Assembly (NCBI RefSeq): GCF_008039615.1
Contig: NZ_VDUZ01000012.1
Location: 1-64,000 of the forward strand
Source: Vineibacter terrae
GTDB lineage: Bacteria > Pseudomonadota > Alphaproteobacteria > Reyranellales > Reyranellaceae
DNA length: 64,000 nt
Direction of reading: 5' to 3'
In this document: piece after piece, positions 26,639-34,987 of the stretch
Layout of the letters: each line of letters starts with the position of its first letter
How positions within the stretch are numbered: the first letter of the stretch is position 1
Notes under the pieces: generated by a model
Told to the model about the DNA's origin: nothing
The model's database searches: none
What the model saw: only the letters and a program-made list of their open reading frames with translations
Position numbers and translations under genes: made by a program

Positions 26639-27841
26639 CTACCTCACCGCTGCGGTCGCGGTCCTTGCCGGCGCCGGGCTGAGCTCGCGCAGGCGCGGCA
26701 GCACCTCCCGCGCGAACAGGGTGATGTTCGCGACCGTGTCATTGTGATCGAGGAAGCCGCCCTGCCCGAAGAACAGCAGGTGACCGAAGCCGCCGATGCG
26801 GTCGTTGAAATCGCGGATCTGGTTGAAGACGTCGTCGGGCGTGCCGGCAAACACCGTGTCGGAAGCCATGAACTGCTCGACCGTCGCGGTGCGATGGTCG
26901 ACGGGCTTGCCGTCGCGGTCGAGCACGAAGCCACCCCGCTTCGGGCCGGCCTTCAGCATCGCGACATTGGCGCCGACGGAGTTGTAGCCCGGCGGATTGG
27001 TGAACGGCTCCAGCACGACGGGTGCCGTGCGCACATAGCCGGCAGCGAGGTCGGCGCGGCGATAGCCCTCTTCCCGCGTGTCGCCGACGCCGACCACCGC
27101 GGCATAGGCAAAGCGGTCGGGCCCGGCCGTCCAGCCCAGCTCCTGGGCGCGCTTGCGGTAGGTGTCGAACATCGGCTTGGCGACGGCGCCGGACAGCAGG
27201 GTGCCGATGACGTGCCCACGCTCGGCGGCGGCGCGCCCGGTATCGGCGCTCAGCCCCGTCATCCACACCGGCGGGGTCGGCTGCTGCAGCGGCCGCGGCC
27301 AGATGTTGACATTGCGGTAGTGGAAGAACTCGCCCTCCCAGTTGAACGGCCCGTCGGTGGTCGACATCGCCTTCAGGATCAGGTCGTGCGCTTCCCAGTA
27401 GCGGCGCATGAGGTTGGCCGGGTTGCTGTTGGCCGGCGCGATTTCGTAGGGCGCGCCCTTGACCAGCCCCATCTCCAGCCGGCCACCCGACAGCACGTCA
27501 AGCCATGCCATCTCCTCGGCGACGCGCACCGGATCGGGCCGGTTCGCGATCGGCGTGCCCAGCGACAGCAGCCGCGCCCGCTTGGTCTCGCGCGCCAGGA
27601 TCGCCAGCGCCATCGACACCGAAACCGTGAGGCACGTCGCGGTGCTGTGGTGCTTGTTGACCATGATGTCGAGCCCGACCTCGTCGCACAGCGCGAACTC
27701 GTCGAGGTAGCGGTTCAGCAGGCCGTGCCCGACCTGCGGATCGAAGTTCTTGTTGGGCAGCACGACGCGCATCGAGCCGCGGCTGAGACCTTCGTCCCAG
27801 GCCGGATGGTAGGCCATCTCCGAGAAGTACCAGACGCGCAT
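26639..27841 (-). CDS. LLM-class flavin-dependent oxidoreductase (copy 1 of tandem module)
   Basis: The 400-aa protein belongs to the luciferase-like monooxygenase superfamily, FMN-dependent with a separate flavin reductase. It begins MRVWYFSEMAYHPAWDE, carries DIMVNKHHSTA where homologues bind flavin, then LGTPIANRPDPVRVAEEMAW and DVLSGGRLEMGLVKG. It lies 39 bases after the alpha/beta hydrolase gene of its module. Substrate unknown. It is distinct from copy 2 (28667-29902) but clearly paralogous (NEHH versus NKHH). Confidence 0.88.
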   Translation of the reverse strand: MRVWYFSEMAYHPAWDEGLSRGSMRVVLPNKNFDPQVGHGLLNRYLDEFALCDEVGLDIMVNKHHSTATCLTVSVSMALAILARETKRARLLSLGTPIANRPDPVRVAEEMAWLDVLSGGRLEMGLVKGAPYEIAPANSNPANLMRRYWEAHDLILKAMSTTDGPFNWEGEFFHYRNVNIWPRPLQQPTPPVWMTGLSADTGRAAAERGHVIGTLLSGAVAKPMFDTYRKRAQELGWTAGPDRFAYAAVVGVGDTREEGYRRADLAAGYVRTAPVVLEPFTNPPGYNSVGANVAMLKAGPKRGGFVLDRDGKPVDHRTATVEQFMASDTVFAGTPDDVFNQIRDFNDRIGGFGHLLFFGQGGFLDHNDTVANITLFAREVLPRLRELSPAPARTATAAVR

Positions 27842-27880
27842 CGCTCGATTCTCCTCTTTCGGCCGTGCGCGGTCCGAGAT

Positions 27881-28663
27881 CTATGACGGAACCTTCCCGT
27901 CCACGAACGCGGCTAGCCGATCGACAAACTGTTCCGGCTGCTCCCAGTGCGGGAAGTGACCGGCCTGCGGGATGATCTCCAGCCGGGCGTCGGGGATGGC
28001 GTCGCACCAGCCTTCGCCGTAGGCCGGCGTCACGATGCCGTCCTGCGCGCCCCACAGCAGCAGGGTCGGCAGGTCGATCCGATGCAGCCAGCGCTTGAGC
28101 CGCGGGTTGTGCATGTAGGGCTTCCAGCCGAACAGCGCGAACGCATCGCGGCCGCGGACTCGGGCGGCGATCTCGGTCTCGGGCATGGCCGCATAGTCGA
28201 TGGCGCCCTTGGCCGGGTCGGCCCAGGCCAGCTTCATGTACGCCTCGCGCGGCATGCCATGCATGTCGGCGATGTCGCGATCGTGCACGCCGCCGTTCTT
28301 GATGCCCAGAGGATCGATGAGCACGAGGCGCGAGAACCGCCTTGTGTCGCGCACCGCCATCTCGGCCGCGATCCAGCCGCCGAAGCAGGCGCCGGCAAGG
28401 ATGGCGTCCTCGAGCTCCATGCGCGCGGCGAGATCGAGATAGAGATAGGCGAGGTCCTCGACGCTGCTCATCCAGCCCGGCAGCTCGGACCGGCCATAGC
28501 CCGGATGCGCGGGGGCGATGACGCGATAATGCGCGGCCAGCAGGTCGAGCCACGGCTTCTGCGGCTCAAGCCCTTCGCCGGCATGCAGGAACAGCAGCGC
28601 CTGGCCCTTGCCGCGCTCGACGACGTCAAGCGTCATGCCGGCCACGGGAGTGGTTGTTGGCAC
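27881..28663 (-). CDS. alpha/beta hydrolase with Cys nucleophile elbow (copy 1)
   Basis: This 260-aa alpha/beta-hydrolase has the oxyanion region LLFLHAGEGLEPQ, acid Asp in LLLWGAQDGIVTP and His in IIPQAGHFPHWEQPEQF. At the nucleophile elbow the family motif G-x-S-x-G reads GACFGG, so a cysteine replaces the serine. Cys-nucleophile hydrolases exist (dienelactone hydrolase), so activity is possible. The GTG start overlaps the AGGAGG of its own ribosome site, leaving the true start uncertain (ATG at 28636 is possible). Downstream of LLM copy 2 by 3 bases. Confidence 0.85.
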   Translation of the reverse strand: MPTTTPVAGMTLDVVERGKGQALLFLHAGEGLEPQKPWLDLLAAHYRVIAPAHPGYGRSELPGWMSSVEDLAYLYLDLAARMELEDAILAGACFGGWIAAEMAVRDTRRFSRLVLIDPLGIKNGGVHDRDIADMHGMPREAYMKLAWADPAKGAIDYAAMPETEIAARVRGRDAFALFGWKPYMHNPRLKRWLHRIDLPTLLLWGAQDGIVTPAYGEGWCDAIPDARLEIIPQAGHFPHWEQPEQFVDRLAAFVDGKVPS

Positions 28664-28666
28664 CTC

Positions 28667-29902
28667 CTACTCCGCCGCCACCTTCCTGAGATCCTTCGAA
28701 TAGGCGATGCTGACCGGCGCGTCGGCCTCGAACGGACTCTTCAGGCCCAGGGCATCACCGTGCTCGCGCAGCGCCGGCAGGACCTCCTGCGCCAGCAGGC
28801 GGATGCAGGTCATCGAATCCTGGTGCGAGACGGCGCCGTCGTTGGCCCACAGCGCCATGATGCTGGGCCGCGTCTCGTCGAGGATGCGCTTGAGCTTGGG
28901 AATCACCGTCCGCGGTGTGCCGGCGATGATCTGCATGTCCTCGAGCTGCTGCTCGAAGCTGGGCCGTCCACGCGGGCTGACCGCCCGGCCCGAGGCGAAC
29001 TCGACGAAGGCGCGCCGCTGCGTCGGCGAGAAGTAGCCCGAGGGGCTGCTCCACACCGGATGCGCCAGCCCCGTGAACTCGCCCTGCATCCACATGAACT
29101 GGCGCGCGTTCTCGATCGCCTTCTCCTCGGTCTCGGCGACGTGCACGCGCTGCAGGTAGCCGCGGTTCTCCGGGCCGGCGGTATAGCCGGCCTCGGCCGC
29201 CGCCTTGTCGTAGGTCTCCCAGATCTTCTTGGTGGCCTCGATCGAAGTGTTGAGCGCGATGTAGGGGTAGCGCTGCTGCGCCGACCAGACGATGGTCTCG
29301 CGGCTCACGACGCCGGGGATCCAGACGCGCGGATAGGGCTTCTGCAGCGGCACGGCCCAGGGATTGACCACGCGGTGCTGGTAGTGGGTGCCTTCCCAGC
29401 GGAACGGTCCGGGCTGCGTCCAGGCCTTGACGATGAGGTCATGCGCCTCCTCGAAGCGCTCGCGGTTGTAGGCCGGGTTGACGCCGGTCGCGAGCTGCTC
29501 CTGGCCGCCGCCGCGCACGAAGCCCGACACCAGCCGGCCCTTGGAGATCATGTCGATCATCGCCAGCTCTTCGGCCAAGCGAACCGGGTTTTCGGCTAGC
29601 GGCAGCGGATTGCCCAGCATCACCAGCTTCACCCGCTTGGTGACGCCGGCCAGCACGCTGGCGAAGATGTTGGCCTTGGCCTGCATGCAGAACGGCGCGT
29701 TGTGGTGCTCGTTCAGCATGATGCCGTCGAAGCCCGTGTCCTCGGCGTGCACGTACTGCTCGATATACTCGTTGTAGAGCCGGCTGCCGGCCGCCGGGTC
29801 GAAGTGCTTGTTGGAGAACAGCAGCGCCGTGGCGCCGAACTTCAGCCCCTCGGCCGAGGCATAGGCCGACATCGGTTGCTCGGTGAAGTACATCAGGTGC
29901 AT
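28667..29902 (-). CDS. LLM-class flavin-dependent oxidoreductase (copy 2 of tandem module)
   Basis: The 411-aa protein has the LLM barrel features: MHLMYFTEQPMSAYASAEG, FDGIMLNEHHNAPF, MLGNPLPLAENPVRLAEELA and GRLVSGFVRGGGQEQ. It is likely an FMN-dependent monooxygenase. It starts 6 bases after hydrolase copy 2 and its stop overlaps the ribosome site of hydrolase copy 1, so the four genes are one operon. No reductase gene is beside it. Confidence 0.9.
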   Translation of the reverse strand: MHLMYFTEQPMSAYASAEGLKFGATALLFSNKHFDPAAGSRLYNEYIEQYVHAEDTGFDGIMLNEHHNAPFCMQAKANIFASVLAGVTKRVKLVMLGNPLPLAENPVRLAEELAMIDMISKGRLVSGFVRGGGQEQLATGVNPAYNRERFEEAHDLIVKAWTQPGPFRWEGTHYQHRVVNPWAVPLQKPYPRVWIPGVVSRETIVWSAQQRYPYIALNTSIEATKKIWETYDKAAAEAGYTAGPENRGYLQRVHVAETEEKAIENARQFMWMQGEFTGLAHPVWSSPSGYFSPTQRRAFVEFASGRAVSPRGRPSFEQQLEDMQIIAGTPRTVIPKLKRILDETRPSIMALWANDGAVSHQDSMTCIRLLAQEVLPALREHGDALGLKSPFEADAPVSIAYSKDLRKVAAE

Positions 29903-29908
29903 GACGAG

Positions 29909-30694
29909 TCACCTTCCATCCGTGAACGACGTGACCAGGGCAGCGAACGCGTCCGGCTTCTCCATCTCGACGCAATGGCCGCAGGCTTTGACGATCTCCA
30001 GGCGCGCATCGGGCAGGCGCGATGCCCAGAGGTGGCCGGCGCTGAGCGGCACCACGCGGTCGTCGTCGCCCCAGACGACCAGCGACGGCACGCGCACGCC
30101 GCCCAGCAGGTGCGGCAAGGTCTGGCTGTACATGTAAGGCTTCCAGGCGATCCGGAAGCTCATCTCGCGGCAGATGTCCCACTGCTCCAGCTGGTCTGTG
30201 GTGGGCTCCTCGCCGTAGCAAGCGACGAAGGCCTTAGGCGCGTGGAAGCCCGCCCCGGCATAGTCGATGTAGCTCAGCAGCGCCTGGTCGAGGATATCGC
30301 CTTCGGGCGGCTTCAGGCCCATGGCGCCGACGAGCACGAGCCGTTCCACGTCGCGCGGCGCCATGCTCGCCATCTCGGCGGCGATCCAGCCGCCAAAGCC
30401 CAGGCCGATCAGGGAAGCCTGGCTGATGCCCAGGTCGGCCAGCAGCCAGCGATACATCACCGCCACGTCGCGCACGCTGCGCAGCCAGGCCGGGCGCTCC
30501 GACTTGCCGTAGCCGGGGTGATGCGGCACCAGCACGTCGAAATGCTGCGCCAGCGCATCGTAGATGGGCAGCCGCTCGAGCGTGCCGATGTCATGATGCA
30601 GGACAAGAAGCGGCGCGCCTTTGCCGGCGCGCGACAGGTGCATTTTCACGCCGGCCACATCGACGTGCTTGTCAGTCCACGCCACCGCCACCAT
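29909..30694 (-). CDS. alpha/beta hydrolase lacking the nucleophile serine (copy 2)
   Basis: This 261-aa protein has the alpha/beta-hydrolase fold with LVLHHDIGTLERLP, acid Asp in LVVWGDDDRVVPL and His in EIVKACGHCVEMEKP. At the nucleophile elbow the codon is GGC and the motif reads LGFGG, so glycine replaces serine, which would remove classical esterase chemistry. NDRG-like proteins also have Gly here. The start ATG has GAGGAAA upstream; the longer frame to 30751 is not supported. First gene of the LLM/hydrolase operon. Confidence 0.88.
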   Translation of the reverse strand: MVAVAWTDKHVDVAGVKMHLSRAGKGAPLLVLHHDIGTLERLPIYDALAQHFDVLVPHHPGYGKSERPAWLRSVRDVAVMYRWLLADLGISQASLIGLGFGGWIAAEMASMAPRDVERLVLVGAMGLKPPEGDILDQALLSYIDYAGAGFHAPKAFVACYGEEPTTDQLEQWDICREMSFRIAWKPYMYSQTLPHLLGGVRVPSLVVWGDDDRVVPLSAGHLWASRLPDARLEIVKACGHCVEMEKPDAFAALVTSFTDGR

Positions 30695-30806
30695 CGCGTT
30701 TCCTCGATCCGTTGTTTGAGCAACGCTCGCAACGGGCGTTTGGCGAGTCAATTGAGGCCGGATGCGCTTGGCGCAACCCTGTCAGTCGGCAAGTGGTGGT
30801 GTTTTT

Positions 30807-31190
30807 CTAGGCATCGGTGACGACGGCGGTGGCTTCGATCTCCACCAGCAGGCCGGGCACGGCCAGCGCCGTGATGGCAACGAGGGTCGAGGCGCAGCGC
30901 GATTTCTTGATCCAGCGCGCCAGCTCGGTGGTGATCGCGCCGCCGTCGCGGATGTCGGTGCAGTAGATGGTCAGGCGCGTCACGTGCTGCATGCCGGCGC
31001 CGGCCTCGCGCAAGGCACGCGCGATCTTGCTCATCGTGATGCGCGTCTGGGCGCCGGCATCCTTGCCGCGCGGCTTGCCCTTGGCATCGAGCGACGTGGT
31101 GCCGGCCACGAACACGAACGGGCCTGTCTTGACCGCCCGCACATACCAGCCGGCGATCTCGGTGCCGTCGGGAAATTCCTCGCGTGTCAT
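30807..31190 (-). CDS. RidA-family (YjgF/YER057c/UK114) protein
   Basis: The 127-aa protein has the RidA-like fold, with VRAVKTGPFVFVAGTTSLDA near the start and TRLTIYCTDIRDGG in the middle. Related members deaminate reactive enamines or imines, and RutC handles aminoacrylate. The enamine-site arginine is not obvious at the usual C-terminal position, so deaminase activity is uncertain. A 112-base gap separates it from the hydrolase operon on the same strand. The first ATG matching the family was chosen. Confidence 0.85.
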   Translation of the reverse strand: MTREEFPDGTEIAGWYVRAVKTGPFVFVAGTTSLDAKGKPRGKDAGAQTRITMSKIARALREAGAGMQHVTRLTIYCTDIRDGGAITTELARWIKKSRCASTLVAITALAVPGLLVEIEATAVVTDA

Positions 31191-31331
31191 TCGAACTGAT
31201 CCCCTGTGTCGTTCAAAGCGGGCAGACCACCACGTTTCGCCGACAATGGCCAGCTTGCACCGCCATTGCGGTGCTCTTGTCGCCGGATGCACCACATGAC
31301 AAGGTCGCCGCCCTCGCGTCGGGGAAGGTCC

Positions 31332-31946
31332 ATGTCGCTCGAGCTGTACGTCGCCTATCTCGTGGCTTGCGTCGTGATCACCATCGTTCCCGGCCCGACG
31401 GTGACGCTGATTGTCGCCAACAGCCTCACGCACGGCATGCGTGCCGGCCTGCTCAACGTTGCCGGCACGCAGCTGGGCATCGCCATGATGATGGTGGTGC
31501 TCGTGGTCGGGTTGGCCTCGATCGTCGAGACCATGGGCTTCTGGTTCGACTGGGTTCGCCTGCTGGGCGCGGCCTACCTGGTCTGGCTCGGTTGGAAGAT
31601 GCTGCGCACATCAGGCGCCATCGACGCGGGCGGCGCCGTGCCGAAGCCACGCGGTGGCTTCTTCCTGCAGGGATTCCTGGTGATGCTCAGCAATCCCAAG
31701 ACGCTGATCTTCTTCGGCGCGTTCATTCCGCAGTTCGTGAATCCCAATGGCGACTATGTCGGGCAGGTCGTGCTGCTGTGCGCCACCGCGATGGCGGTGG
31801 CGATGGTCACGGACAGCCGCTACGCGATCCTCACCAGCCGGGCCCGCATGCTGTTCTCACGCCGCCGCGTGCGGCTGATGTCGCAGGTCAGCGGCGCCAC
31901 GCTGATCGGCGGCGGCGTCTGGCTTGCGCTTTCGCGCAGCCGCTAG
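31332..31946 (+). CDS. LysE-family exporter
   Basis: The 204-aa inner-membrane protein begins MSLELYVAYLVACVVITIVP and contains the PGPTVTLIVANSLTHGMRAG signature and LVMLSNPKTLIFFGAFIPQF. Five or six hydrophobic helices are seen. LysE/RhtB proteins export amino acids or related small molecules. GGGGAAGG precedes the start. It is divergent from the RidA gene and may export an intermediate, but this is not shown by sequence. Confidence 0.9.
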   Translation: MSLELYVAYLVACVVITIVPGPTVTLIVANSLTHGMRAGLLNVAGTQLGIAMMMVVLVVGLASIVETMGFWFDWVRLLGAAYLVWLGWKMLRTSGAIDAGGAVPKPRGGFFLQGFLVMLSNPKTLIFFGAFIPQFVNPNGDYVGQVVLLCATAMAVAMVTDSRYAILTSRARMLFSRRRVRLMSQVSGATLIGGGVWLALSRSR

Positions 31947-31977
31947 GCCGATTCGTTTCGCCGCCTTCTATGCTGCG

Positions 31978-32877
31978 CTATCGCTCCGCCAGGAAGCGGT
32001 GGATCGCGGTGTGGTCGGCATCCTTGCCGAGCTTGGCCATGGCCTCGGCCCAGATGTCGGCCATGGCCTGCAGCGTGTCGGCGCGCACGCCGATCTGATC
32101 GGCAAGATCGGCGGCGGTCCTGAGATCCTTCGACATCAACCCCATCGCGAAGCCGGCCGTGTAGTTGCGCGGGATCACGAACGGCTTGGCCTTGACCTGC
32201 GTGCTGTTGCTCATGCCGCTGGAGGCGTTGAACACGTCCGCCATGACGGCCGGGTCGAGGCCGAACGCCTCGCCCACGATCAGCGCCTCGCACATCGACA
32301 GCAGGCTGGTAGCCGAGAGGTAGTTGTTGAGCGCTTTCAGCGCATGACCCGAGCCGATGGCGCCGGTGTGGAACACCGATTTTCCCATCGCCAGCAGCAG
32401 GGGCCGGCATTGCTCGACATCCTCGGCCGCGCCGCCGGCCATGATCGCCAGCGACCCGTCGATGGCGCGCCGCACGCCGCCCGAGACCGGCGCATCGACA
32501 CAGCGCAGGCTGCGCGCCGCCAGATCGCTGCCCAGGGTGCGTGTGCCTGTCGGCGCGCTCGACGACATGTCGATCACGATCGTGCCGGGCGCCAGCCCGT
32601 CGGCGGCGGCCTCCGCGCCGTCGAGCACGGCGGCGCGCACGATCTTGCCGTCGGGCAGCATGGTGATCACGGCATCGGCGCCGCTCGCCGCGGCCCTGGC
32701 GGATGCGGTCGCGAGCGCCGCCGGATGGGCGCCCACGAAGTCGGACATTGCCTGCTGCGACGCATCGTGCACACGCAGGCTGTAGCCTGCCGCAACGAGG
32801 CGTGCAGCCATCGGCTTGCCCATCATGCCCAGGCCGATGAAGGCGATGGTGGCTGGCGGCGTCAACGGTGCGGGCAT
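31978..32877 (-). CDS. 3-hydroxyisobutyrate dehydrogenase-family oxidoreductase
   Basis: The 299-aa product has the NAD(P) Rossmann motif FIGLGMMGKPMA, the substrate-binding DAPVSGGVRRAIDGSLAIMAG, and the catalytic lysine in SGHALKALNNYLSAT. The family oxidises 3-hydroxyisobutyrate, tartronate semialdehyde or related beta-hydroxyacids. AGGA sits 9 bases before this ATG and almost abuts the in-frame ATG at 32886, so 32877 is preferred. It ends beside a convergent LysE gene and lies 22 bases after a CMD-like gene, probably as one operon. Confidence 0.9.
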   Translation of the reverse strand: MPAPLTPPATIAFIGLGMMGKPMAARLVAAGYSLRVHDASQQAMSDFVGAHPAALATASARAAASGADAVITMLPDGKIVRAAVLDGAEAAADGLAPGTIVIDMSSSAPTGTRTLGSDLAARSLRCVDAPVSGGVRRAIDGSLAIMAGGAAEDVEQCRPLLLAMGKSVFHTGAIGSGHALKALNNYLSATSLLSMCEALIVGEAFGLDPAVMADVFNASSGMSNSTQVKAKPFVIPRNYTAGFAMGLMSKDLRTAADLADQIGVRADTLQAMADIWAEAMAKLGKDADHTAIHRFLAER

Positions 32878-32899
32878 GGCGTGCATTCCTGGCGTGGCG

Positions 32900-33220
32900 T
32901 CACTTCTCTTCGAACACGTCCTTTGCCACCGTCACGGCCGACATCGCGGTCGGCCAGCCGGAGTAGAACGCCAGATGGGTGATCAGCTCGAGCAGCTCGT
33001 CCTGCGTGACGCCGTTGTTCTGGGCCCGCACCAGATGGCCGCGCAGCTGCTCGGTGCGATTGAGCGCCACCAAGGTCGCGACCGTGATCAGGCTGCGATC
33101 GCGCTTGGAGAGGCCGGGACGCTCCCAGACATCGCCGAACAGCACTTTCTCTGTGAGGTCGACCAGCTTGGGCGCGAACGATCCCAGCCGGTCACGGGCG
33201 GAGGGCAGAGGTTTGGCCAT
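32900..33220 (-). CDS. carboxymuconolactone decarboxylase-family protein (second copy)
   Basis: The 106-aa CMD protein contains RPGLSKRDRSLITVATLVAL, NRTEQLRGHLVRAQNNGVTQ and a hydrophobic ITHLAFYSGWPTAMSA helix. It lacks a CxxC motif. It is shorter than the copy at 13549 and has no Lys/Pro tail. AGGAG lies about 10 bases upstream of the ATG. It is followed closely by the hydroxyisobutyrate dehydrogenase-like gene. Precise activity unknown. Confidence 0.85.
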   Translation of the reverse strand: MAKPLPSARDRLGSFAPKLVDLTEKVLFGDVWERPGLSKRDRSLITVATLVALNRTEQLRGHLVRAQNNGVTQDELLELITHLAFYSGWPTAMSAVTVAKDVFEEK

Positions 33221-33428
33221 GGCGGTCCATCTCCTGTCGTCAGGATGCGGCAAGTGTAGCATCGATCCGATGCATGAGAACGACGGGCCCTGCGCAGGCG
33301 CTGCATCGCTGCGCTGCTGCAAGGCACGGCGCCGGTCGACTGCTGGCATCGAGGCCGGGTTGAGGAACGCTATGTCAGGCTGCCGCGATGCGCTAGGCTG
33401 AGCGGACTGTCCGACCCGGAGAACGTCG

Positions 33429-34643
33429 ATGGCTCGCTTGAACGCGCATCCCAGCGGCCGACACTTCCTGCAGATTCCCGGCCCCACCAACGTGCCCGAC
33501 CGCATCCTGCGGGCCATGGATCATCCCACCATCGACCATCGTGGGCCCGAGTTCCAGGCGCTGGCGAAGCGGGTGCTGGCCGGCGTGCGCCCGATCTTCC
33601 AGACCCGTGGTCCGGTGGTGATCTATCCGTCGTCGGGCACCGGCGCCTGGGAGGCGGCGCTGGTCAACACGCTGTCGCCTGGCGATGCCGTGCTGATGGT
33701 CGAGACCGGCCACTTCGCCACCCTCTGGAAGAAGCTGGCGGAGCGGCTGGGGCTGCAGCCCGAGTTCATCGCCGGCGACTGGCGCCACGGCGTCGATGCG
33801 GCGCAGGTCGAGGCCCGGTTGCGCGCCGACAAGGGCCATGCGCTGAAGGCCGTGTGCATCGTGCACAACGAGACCTCGACCGGCGTGACGTCGGACGTCG
33901 CCGCCGTGCGCCGCGCCATCGACGCTGCGGCTCATCCCGCCCTGCTGATGGTCGACACGATCTCCTCGCTGGGCTCGATCGACTATCGTCACGATGCCTG
34001 GGGCGTCGACGTCACCGTGGCCGGCTCGCAGAAGGGCCTGATGCTGCCGCCGGGGCTGTCGTTCAATGCCGTCAGCGACAAGGCGCTGGCAGCAGCCAAG
34101 GGGGCACGGCTTCCCCGGTCGTACTGGGGCTGGGACGAGATGCTGTCGGCCAACGCCAATGGCTGGTTCCCGTTCACGCCGGCGACCAACCTGCTCTACG
34201 GCCTGGCCGAGGCCATCGACATGCTGATGGAAGAGGGCCTCGACGCCGTCTTTGCCCGTCACGCCCGCCATGCCGAGGCCACCCGCGCCGCGGTGCGCGC
34301 CTGGGGCCTGGAGCTGCTGTGCCTCGATGAGGCCGGCTACAGCAATTCGCTGACCGCCGTGCTGATGCCGGCAGGCCATGACGCCGACGCTTTCCGCGCC
34401 ACCGTGCTGCAGCACTTCAACATGTCGCTGGGCCAGGGCCTCACCCGACTGGCCGGCAAGGTGTTCCGGATCGGCCATCTCGGCGACTTCAACGACCTGA
34501 CCCTGGTGGGCACGCTGGGGGGTGTCGAGATGGGGTTGGCGCTGGCCGGCGTGCCGTGCCGACAGGGCGGCGTGCAGGCGGCCATGGACGTCCTGCGGGC
34601 CACGGCCACAGGCGCCGCCGCCGTGCGCCGCGCCGCGGAGTAG
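33429..34643 (+). CDS. class V aminotransferase, serine-glyoxylate type
   Basis: The 404-aa PLP enzyme has the starting block RHFLQIPGPTNVPDRILRAM seen in serine-glyoxylate and alanine-glyoxylate aminotransferases. The PLP lysine lies in GSQKGLMLPPG, with the PLP-contact block VHNETSTGVTSD and DTISSLGSIDY before it. In methylotrophs SgaA serves the serine cycle. It stands alone on the plus strand, divergent from the CMD gene. Start chosen at ATG 33429, about 8 bases after GGAGAACG. The serine-cycle role is inference. Confidence 0.87.
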   Translation: MARLNAHPSGRHFLQIPGPTNVPDRILRAMDHPTIDHRGPEFQALAKRVLAGVRPIFQTRGPVVIYPSSGTGAWEAALVNTLSPGDAVLMVETGHFATLWKKLAERLGLQPEFIAGDWRHGVDAAQVEARLRADKGHALKAVCIVHNETSTGVTSDVAAVRRAIDAAAHPALLMVDTISSLGSIDYRHDAWGVDVTVAGSQKGLMLPPGLSFNAVSDKALAAAKGARLPRSYWGWDEMLSANANGWFPFTPATNLLYGLAEAIDMLMEEGLDAVFARHARHAEATRAAVRAWGLELLCLDEAGYSNSLTAVLMPAGHDADAFRATVLQHFNMSLGQGLTRLAGKVFRIGHLGDFNDLTLVGTLGGVEMGLALAGVPCRQGGVQAAMDVLRATATGAAAVRRAAE

Positions 34644-34987
34644 GCGAGCGGGTGGATCGTGCCATCCTGCGCGCTCCTGCGACAAGATCGGTCATGGATC
34701 GGCCGCTGCGGCTCTGCTGAAACGTCACGCTGGCGGATGGGCGAGCGCTTCCTATCTTCCGAGGCATCTGGCGTGCGGCCGCAAGACCATGGACTGCGCA
34801 TGGATTTGGCGACAGCACGTGTCCCGAAACTGGAACCGTCGTGTAACCCATTGATGTCAAGCCCAAAACGGCTGCGCGCGGCGCTTTTTCGATCGCCACG
34901 CGCGGCGGCTTCGTGCCATAGTCCGGCCCAGGATCGGCCGTCGGACTGGCGTTGGGGTGCTCGACGGGTCGGGGGGAGATACAGCGT
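34644..34987. other. intergenic region before glycosyltransferase operon
   Basis: This ~340-base gap has no reading frame that resembles a protein. A GC-rich inverted repeat (CGCGCGGCGC...CGCGCGGCG, ~34870-34915) encloses a T-run but lacks terminator form. The sequence probably holds the promoter of the glycosyltransferase operon, but no strong -35/-10 pair stands out. Confidence 0.4.

Noticed and set aside
34860-34920. GC-rich inverted repeat with T-run as a terminator after the aminotransferase
   Set aside because: The T-run lies in the loop rather than after the stem, and it is over 200 bases past the stop.
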